DNA of 5,867 nucleotides from Klebsiella pneumoniae (GTDB lineage: Bacteria > Pseudomonadota > Gammaproteobacteria > Ga0077536): assembly GCA_945873015.1 (NCBI GenBank), contig CAMCBY010000281.1, positions 1-5,867 of the forward strand. The letters are read 5' to 3'. The position numbers were made by a program, and so were the translations under genes. The notes under the pieces are model-generated. The model did not search any database and had not been told where the DNA came from. It was given only the letters and a program-made list of their open reading frames with translations. Each line of letters starts with the position of its first letter. Within the stretch, counting starts at the first letter, position 1. Of this stretch, positions 1-5,867 are shown piece after piece.

Positions 1-24
1 GCCGCGCGAATTATCGAAGTTCAT
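1..24 (-). CDS. Possible start of a further downstream gene (partial, unidentified)
   Basis: An ATG at 24-22 on the minus strand opens a frame reading MNFDNSRG before the left edge cuts it. It begins 14 bases after the selB stop, with no hairpin or terminator between them, which would suit a fourth gene of the same operon. A GTG codon lies directly before the ATG in the same frame and could be the start instead. No Shine-Dalgarno sequence is visible. Eight codons are too few to recognise a family, so this may be chance. Confidence 0.2.
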
Positions 25-38
25 CACGGGACAGCACA

Positions 39-1936
39 CTAGCTGCGTCGTTTGGTATCGAGCAGCGTGCGCAGATCGCCGCTGCGATGGGTCAGGCCGA
101 TACGATCAAAATATTCGAGGATTTCAATCGCAGCATTGCGGCCGACACCTGCCTGGTCGCGAAAATCGGCCGCCGTGAAGCGTTTGCCGGCGTCAGTCAG
201 GTCGCGCACCTTCTGTTCGAAACGCGCCATCGCCAACGGCAGAAAATAACGTTTGGCACTGACCTTCACTACCACGCCCTGTTTCGCAATGCGGATCAGG
301 AAAGCTTCGAGCAAGGTGTGATTGAGATTTAATGCCGTGGCGAGATCGTGCACCACCGGCGCCTTGAGCGTGTCCCTCTCGAGCAGCGGCTGCACGCGTT
401 TCCACAAAGCGTCGTCGGCTGCCGAGCGTCGCGCGCTGTGTTGCGGCAGTCGCAATACAGCGCCATCCCGTACCACTTGGCCGGCGCTGACCAGATCTTC
501 CAGCACCGCGCTGAATACACCGCGCAGTAAACGCGCGCGCAAAATCTTCTCCAGTTCGCGCTCGCCGATGCCGAGCCGCTCCGGATGCGTCTGGTGTTCG
601 TCAGCAAGCGCGGCGAGCAGCGCGCTCTGCAGGGCCTGCCAACGCGTCGCAGAAATGCCGAGTGCAGGCGAGCCACACAATCTTAATTCGGGCTCGTTAC
701 GCAGCGCCGCGCACTGTTGTTCGTCGAGATTCCAGCTGCGGGTAAAGACCTCGAGATCGAGACCACCCGGCAGCGCCTGCAAAGCGGCCGGCAGTGCCTG
801 TTGTGCATCGGGCAGCGCCATCGCGGCGAGATAGGCGCGCCGTTCTTCGCGGGATCGCGTGCGCAGGTCGGGCAGCGGATCGATCACCACACCGCCGCCG
901 ATGGTGCGCCGTGCCGACTGGTCGCGCAGCACCAGTCGGTCGCCGCGCAGCGCGTGCAGTGGACGGTCGAGCATGAGTTGCGCGAGCGCGCGTGCGCCGG
1001 GCGCAATGTCGAGTCCGTCCTGGGTCACCAACCTGCCGGTGACATCGGCGGCGCCGACATGCACATGCACCGGCGTGCGATTGGCAAGCGCACGCGGCTC
1101 GTCGGCCAGCACGCGCACTTCGACGTCGATGCGCCGCGTTGCGCAGGCGGCAGCCGCCGCCACCATCCAGTCACCACGATGAATCTCGATATCACGCAGG
1201 CCCGCGCCGCTGACATTGAGCGCACAGCGCTGACCGGCACTGGCGCTCGCTGCTTCCCGGTTGTGGACGTGCATGCCACGCACACGCAGCTCGCCACCGT
1301 CAGGCACATGCCACACGGCATCGGCGATGTTGATTTGGCCACTGAAGACCGTGCCGGTGACCACCCGCCCGGCGCCCTTCAAAAGAAAGCTGCGATCGAC
1401 CGCGAGTCGAAAATTGCCTTGCACTGTGCGCGCCGGCAAGCTGCGCTGCAGGCTCAGCAGTTCGCTGCGTAGCGCCTCGACGCCGATGCCGTGCAAAGCC
1501 GACACCGGCATGATGGCGCAATCGCGCAAGGCAGTCGGCGCCAACAGCGCACGAATGGTGGTGGTGACTTCAGCGACACGCGCTGCGCTGACGCGGTCAA
1601 TCTTGCTCAATGCCACCACGCCCCGTTCGACGCCCAGCAGTTCAAGAATGGCGAGATGCTCAGCGGTCTGCGGCATCGGACCGTCGTCCGCCGCGATCAC
1701 GAACATCACCACATCGATGCCGCTGACGCCTGCCACCATGGTGCGGATAAAACGCTCGTGGCCGGGCACATCGATGAAACCGGTGGCACTGCCGTCACCG
1801 AGATCGTGATAAGCGAAACCAAGTTCGATGGTCAGACCGCGCGCTTTTTCTTCCGGCAGCGCATCGGTATCGACGCCGGTCAGCGCCTTGACCAGCAAAG
1901 TCTTGCCATGATCGACATGACCGGCACTGGCGATGA

Positions 1937-1940
<4 letters not shown>
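39..1940 (-). CDS. selB: SelB, selenocysteine-specific translation elongation factor
   Basis: This is the cytoplasmic GTPase that binds Sec-tRNA(Sec) and a SECIS hairpin in the mRNA and delivers selenocysteine to in-frame UGA codons. The 633-residue protein is close to the roughly 614 residues of E. coli SelB. The EF-Tu-like GTPase motifs are complete: P-loop GHVDHGKT at 7-14, switch I RGLTIELGF at 34-42, DVPGH at 57-61, SKID (variant of NKxD) at 112-115, and SAL at 147-149. D182, R183 and R238 lie in contexts matching the residues reported to form the selenocysteine pocket in E. coli SelB (D180, R181, R236). Domains 2 and 3 follow to about 355, and winged-helix repeats fill about 365-633. 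The last repeat (FTAADFRDQAGVGRNAAIEI at 588-607, then LEYFDRIGLT) is the typical SelB SECIS-binding wing. The start ATG overlaps the selA stop by four bases; there is no convincing Shine-Dalgarno sequence, so translation is probably coupled. The stop is TAG. No frameshift or missing domain is seen. Confidence 0.97.
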
Positions 1941-3354
<1,414 letters not shown>

Positions 3355-3358
<4 letters not shown>

Positions 3359-4131
3359 CGGCCGCGGAACACCGGTTTACGCTTCTCGATAAACGCACGC
3401 ATGGCTTCTTTTGAATCCTCGGTCTGACTCAACTGGCCGGTCATGGTCTGCTCGAAACGATAGCCATCGCGCAAAGTCATCTCTTCGATGTTGTTGAGCG
3501 CATGTTTGGCGAGCCCAATCGCGAGCGGGCTCTTGCCGGCAATCTCGCGCGCAATGCCGAGCGCGGTTTCCATGAGCTCATCGAGCGGCACGGACGCCTC
3601 CACCACCCCGAGTCGATACAGCTCCGGCCCGTACACACGCATGCCGGTCAGCATCATGCGGCGCAAGCGCGAATGGCCAAAAAGACGCTGCGTATGGCGC
3701 CCGCCACCGAGCAGGCCGACATCTATTTCGGGCAGACCGATACACGCAGTTTCAGCCGCCACCAGGATGTCGCAAGAGGCGACAAACGCCAGACCACCAC
3801 CCAATGCCACGCCATTGATCGCAGCTATCACCGGCTTACGGCATTCCATGATGCTGTGATAGGCCTCGCGCGCACGGCGACTGCGCTGCCAATGGCCGCC
3901 GGCCACCGGCGCGGTGCCGACCCGCTCTTTGATGTCGGCGCCGGCGCAGAAGGTTTTGCCCTGGCCGGTCAGCACCGCCACGCGAATGTCTTCGCGATCG
4001 CTGATGGTGTCGAACACATAAGCGGTTTCTTCCAGCAGTTGCTGGCTATGGGCATTGACGGGCGGATTGGCGAACTGCACGACCGCGATGAATTCCTCGA
4101 CGATGTCGAGTTTGACGATTTCTGGCTGCAT
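3355..4131 (-). CDS. Enoyl-CoA hydratase/isomerase (crotonase) family protein
   Basis: A 258-residue protein of normal crotonase length, starting MQPEIVKLDI. Family features are clear: the oxyanion-hole segments FCAGADIKE (61-69) and NGVALGGGLAFVASCD (106-121), then IGLPEIDVGLLGGGRHTQRL (131-150). E135 in LPEI corresponds to the second catalytic glutamate of classical enoyl-CoA hydratase (rat E164). The position of the first (rat E144, in GGGCE) is A115 here. One acid remains, as in delta3,delta2-enoyl-CoA isomerases and some other crotonases, so simple hydratase activity should not be assumed. The substrate is unknown; it is probably a cytoplasmic acyl-CoA enzyme. The ATG at 4131 was chosen because AGGGG lies five bases upstream and the family's homology begins there. 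The frame stays open to 4473, but that extension has no family similarity and runs into the divergent gene. The gene leads the selA-selB operon and faces away from an acyl-CoA dehydrogenase gene. Confidence 0.92.
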
Positions 4132-4134
4132 GAC

Positions 4135-4141
4135 TTCCCCT
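4135..4141 (-). promoter_or_regulatory. Ribosome binding site of the crotonase-family gene
   Basis: The minus strand reads AGGGGAA, with GGGG ending five bases before the ATG at 4131-4129. It decides the start in favour of 4131 over the upstream in-frame ATG codons that reach 4473. Confidence 0.7.
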
Positions 4142-4153
4142 GGTTTTGACGAG

Positions 4154-4174
4154 TCCGGCACCGGCCCTGCCGGA
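4154..4174. repeat. Perfect 7-base inverted repeat in the divergent spacer
   Basis: TCCGGCA, a seven-base centre (CCGGCCC), then TGCCGGA, which is the exact reverse complement of the first arm. It lies 23 bases upstream of the crotonase ATG, so it could form a hairpin in that gene's 5' leader or act as an operator for a dimeric repressor. No run of T follows on either strand, which argues against an intrinsic terminator. In G+C-rich DNA a repeat of this size can also arise by chance. Confidence 0.55.
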
Positions 4175-4214
4175 TGCGCGGCGCGGCGACGTTTCTTTGT
4201 CCTGCCCGGCACTT

Positions 4215-4220
4215 TATCAT
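4215..4220 (+). promoter_or_regulatory. Weak candidate -10 element for the acyl-CoA dehydrogenase gene
   Basis: TATCAT matches five of six bases of TATAAT and lies 59 bases before the ATG at 4280, in one of the few A+T-rich patches of the spacer. The nearest -35-like hexamer (TTGTCC, 4197-4202) is only 12 bases away, too short for a standard sigma-70 promoter, so the assignment is tentative. Confidence 0.2.
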
Positions 4221-4266
4221 CGCTGGCTAGCTTAGGACCCTCGTCCTTGTGTTCGACCCCGAGACT

Positions 4267-4270
4267 GGAG
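4267..4270 (+). promoter_or_regulatory. Ribosome binding site of the acyl-CoA dehydrogenase gene
   Basis: GGAG sits nine bases before the ATG at 4280-4282, a workable spacing. It supports that start over the internal ATG at codon 18. Confidence 0.6.
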
Positions 4271-4279
4271 CCTCCCGCC

Positions 4280-5867
4280 ATGAGCGAAGCCGCGCACGCC
4301 GCCGTGCCCACCGATAACGAATCTTTTGCGATGCTCGACATGCTGCGTGACAGCGCGGCCGATTTCTGCCGCCGTTCGCTGCTGGTGACGCGTCTGCGCG
4401 CGCTGCGCGGTGCGAGCCCGGCATTCGATCGGGGTTTATGGCGTGAGATGTGTGAACTCGGTTGGTCGGGCATTCTTGCGCCGGAAGCGGCCGGCGGTTT
4501 GGCGCTGGGCGCGGCCGAAGTCGGTGCGGTGTGTCGTCAGCTCGGACGCGTGCTTGCACCCGAACCGATGCTGGAAAGCGGCGTCGGCGCGGTGGCGATG
4601 CTGGCCGCCTGCGCCAGCCCTGCGGCGCAGGCTTTGCTGGTGGCAGTGGTCAGCGGTGAATCGGTACTGGTATGTGCGCTCGCGGAAGACGCCGAGTTCG
4701 CCTCGCGGCCGGCCAGCGGCATCAAAGCCAGCGGCAAGGACGGCAGCTATGTGCTCAAGGGCGAGATTGGCGATGTGCCGCTGGCGACCGACGTCGATGG
4801 TTACCTGCTGCCCGTCAGCCTCGACGGTGAGCTCAGCGTGATGCTGTGTCGCCGCGACAGCGCCGGCCTCACCCTCAGTGCGCGCAGCCTCGCCGACGGC
4901 ACTCAGGCGGCAACCCTCACCTGTCGTGATGTTTTGCTCGCCCACGACGCGCTGCTGGCGCGCGGTGCCGAGGCGGTCGCCGCCCTGCAGGCCGCGCGCG
5001 AATTGTCGCGTCTCGCCACCGCGAGTTATCTGGTCGGTCTCGCCGAACAGATTTTTGAGATCACCATCGACTATCTGCGTACCCGTCAGCAGTTCGGCAA
5101 GGCCATCGGCAGTTTTCAGGCGCTGCAGCATCGCGCGGTCGACCTCTACATCCAGCAGGCGCTGGCCGGCGCAGTGGTCGATGAGGCTTTGCGCGAATTC
5201 GATGCAGCCAGCGATGACAGCGCGCGCGCGCGCGCCGCGAGCCGCGCCAAATACCGCGCGAATGAGGCCGCCTTGCTGATTGCACGCCAGGCGGTGCAAC
5301 TGCATGGCGGCATCGGTTATACCGACGAATGTGATGTCGGCCTGTTCCTGAACCGCGCGCTGGTGCTGGCGGCGCGACTCGGCAATACCTCGTTCCACAG
5401 CCGCCGTCTCGCCGGACTGGTCAGCGCGGATCTCGACGACGGCACGGGCGAGGCGCGTCAGTTGCCCGCCGAGCCGGTCAACGGTCAGTGGGACAGCATC
5501 GCCGAGGAGGACTTCCGCGGCATCGTGCGGGGCTGGTTCGAGGCCGAGTATCCGGCCGACATGCGTTATCCGTCACGGCGCCCGCGCTGGGCCGAAATCA
5601 AACCCTGGTACCTCAAACTGTCGGGCAAGGGCTGGGTCGCGCCGGCATGGCCGGCCGAGCATGGCGGCATGGGACTGTCGCCGGCACAGCTGCTGATCTT
5701 CATTGAGGAGCAGGAGCGCTGGGGTATCGCACGCGCACCCGACATGGGCATCCAGATGGTCGGCCCGCTGCTGATCCGCCACGGCACCCCAGAACAGCGC
5801 GCGCGTTATCTGCCAAAAATTCTCGCCGGCGAGGAAATCTGGTGCCAGGGATATTCCGAACCGAATG
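4280..5867 (+). CDS. Tandem (two-domain) acyl-CoA dehydrogenase, 3' end cut by window edge
   Basis: The frame is open from 4280 to the right edge (529 codons), already longer than a usual acyl-CoA dehydrogenase of about 380-400 residues. Residues about 14-382 form one complete flavin-dependent acyl-CoA dehydrogenase-like unit: LGWSGILAPEAAGG early on, YLRTRQQFGKAIGSFQALQH at 265-284, and QAVQLHGGIGYT at 337-348. After a linker near 383-405, a second unit begins: GWVAPAWPAEHGGMGLS at 451-467, GPLLIRHGTPEQRARYLPKI at 495-514, and WCQGYSEPN at 521-529, the usual flavin-contacting segment just before the edge. In the first unit the matching segment reads CALAEDAEF and the C-terminal region (LGNTSFHSRRL, 367-377) shows no usual catalytic glutamate, though the RxQFG and QxHGG motifs remain. 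The second half may therefore be the catalytic one; its active site lies outside the window. The layout resembles fused acyl-CoA dehydrogenases such as mycobacterial FadE34 and paired-subunit sterol enzymes, but the substrate cannot be assigned. Family call is sure; the fusion is well supported. Confidence 0.93.
   Translation, partial: MSEAAHAAVPTDNESFAMLDMLRDSAADFCRRSLLVTRLRALRGASPAFDRGLWREMCELGWSGILAPEAAGGLALGAAEVGAVCRQLGRVLAPEPMLESGVGAVAMLAACASPAAQALLVAVVSGESVLVCALAEDAEFASRPASGIKASGKDGSYVLKGEIGDVPLATDVDGYLLPVSLDGELSVMLCRRDSAGLTLSARSLADGTQAATLTCRDVLLAHDALLARGAEAVAALQAARELSRLATASYLVGLAEQIFEITIDYLRTRQQFGKAIGSFQALQHRAVDLYIQQALAGAVVDEALREFDAASDDSARARAASRAKYRANEAALLIARQAVQLHGGIGYTDECDVGLFLNRALVLAARLGNTSFHSRRLAGLVSADLDDGTGEARQLPAEPVNGQWDSIAEEDFRGIVRGWFEAEYPADMRYPSRRPRWAEIKPWYLKLSGKGWVAPAWPAEHGGMGLSPAQLLIFIEEQERWGIARAPDMGIQMVGPLLIRHGTPEQRARYLPKILAGEEIWCQGYSEPN
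5220..5235. repeat. 16-base alternating GC tract inside the acyl-CoA dehydrogenase gene
   Basis: Eight consecutive GC dinucleotides, coding for part of a Ser/Ala/Arg-rich stretch (SARARAASRAK) in the C-terminal helical part of the first dehydrogenase domain. Such tracts can adopt Z-DNA under supercoiling and are prone to slippage. The reading frame is intact across it, and the protein sequence is plausible for a surface helix. Confidence 0.8.

Larger units (their letters stand above)
4132..4279. promoter_or_regulatory. Divergent intergenic region between the crotonase operon and the acyl-CoA dehydrogenase gene
   Basis: These 148 bases separate the two divergent start codons and must carry at least part of the promoters for both units, unless either promoter lies inside the opposite gene. 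Visible in it are a ribosome binding site at each end, a perfect 7-base inverted repeat (4154-4174), a smaller inverted repeat (AGGAC, four bases, GTCCT at 4234-4247) and one fair -10-like hexamer (4215-4220). No strong -35/-10 pair with correct spacing is visible on either strand. A shared arrangement of this kind often lets one regulator control both directions, but no regulator gene is seen here. Confidence 0.6.

Noticed and set aside
717..1472. A 251-codon open frame on the plus strand opposite selB
   Set aside because: It is antisense to SelB domains 2 and 3 with low-complexity composition; it is a shadow of the real gene.
4154..4174. Inverted repeat as a Rho-independent terminator
   Set aside because: No T-run follows the stem on either strand, and it lies upstream of both genes rather than at a gene end.
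4243..4260. GTTCGACCCC resembling a tRNA T-loop, considered as part of a selC tRNA
   Set aside because: The flanking bases do not form a T-stem, and no acceptor or anticodon stem or CCA end is present nearby.
4132..4473. N-terminal extension of the crotonase frame upstream of 4131
   Set aside because: The extra 114 residues are Ser/Arg/Pro-rich without crotonase similarity, overlap the start of the divergent gene, and the ATG at 4131 has a good ribosome binding site.
4436..5398. A 320-codon open frame on the minus strand opposite the acyl-CoA dehydrogenase gene
   Set aside because: It is antisense to clear dehydrogenase motifs, has Gln/Arg/Ala-rich composition typical of shadow frames in G+C-rich DNA, and shows no recognisable domain or ribosome binding site.

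Overview
The window comes from a G+C-rich bacterium, most likely a proteobacterium (gamma or beta). This rests on base composition, on the bacterial type of SelA and SelB, and on the style of the acyl-CoA enzymes; no rRNA or other marker is present to fix the taxon. Coding density is high. The only real gap is a 148-base spacer at 4132-4279, which separates two divergent transcription units.

Minus-strand unit (4131 down to the left edge): a crotonase-fold enoyl-CoA hydratase/isomerase family gene (3355-4131), then selA (1937-3358), then selB (39-1940). Each pair of neighbours overlaps by four bases (ATGA: the stop of one gene shares bases with the start of the next), so the three genes look like one translationally coupled operon. 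SelA makes Sec-tRNA(Sec) from Ser-tRNA(Sec) and selenophosphate, and SelB carries it to UGA codons marked by a SECIS hairpin. The cell therefore very probably makes selenoproteins. No selenoprotein gene, selD or selC tRNA is seen in this window. A possible further gene begins just after selB, but only eight codons are visible before the left edge.

Plus-strand unit (4280 to the right edge): the start of a long acyl-CoA dehydrogenase gene. It holds one complete acyl-CoA dehydrogenase-like domain (about residues 14-382), a short linker, and the N-terminal part of a second such domain, which is cut off by the window end. It is a natural tandem fusion. The first half has degenerate active-site motifs and the second begins with canonical ones, which suggests a catalytic half paired with a structural half.

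The acyl-CoA dehydrogenase and the crotonase are divergent neighbours and could act in successive steps of one acyl-CoA degradation route. The odd feature is that the crotonase also leads the selenocysteine operon. I found no mobile element, CRISPR array, RNA gene or clear Rho-independent terminator. Nothing here establishes a wholly new system; the most notable points are the crotonase-selA-selB coupling and the tandem acyl-CoA dehydrogenase.
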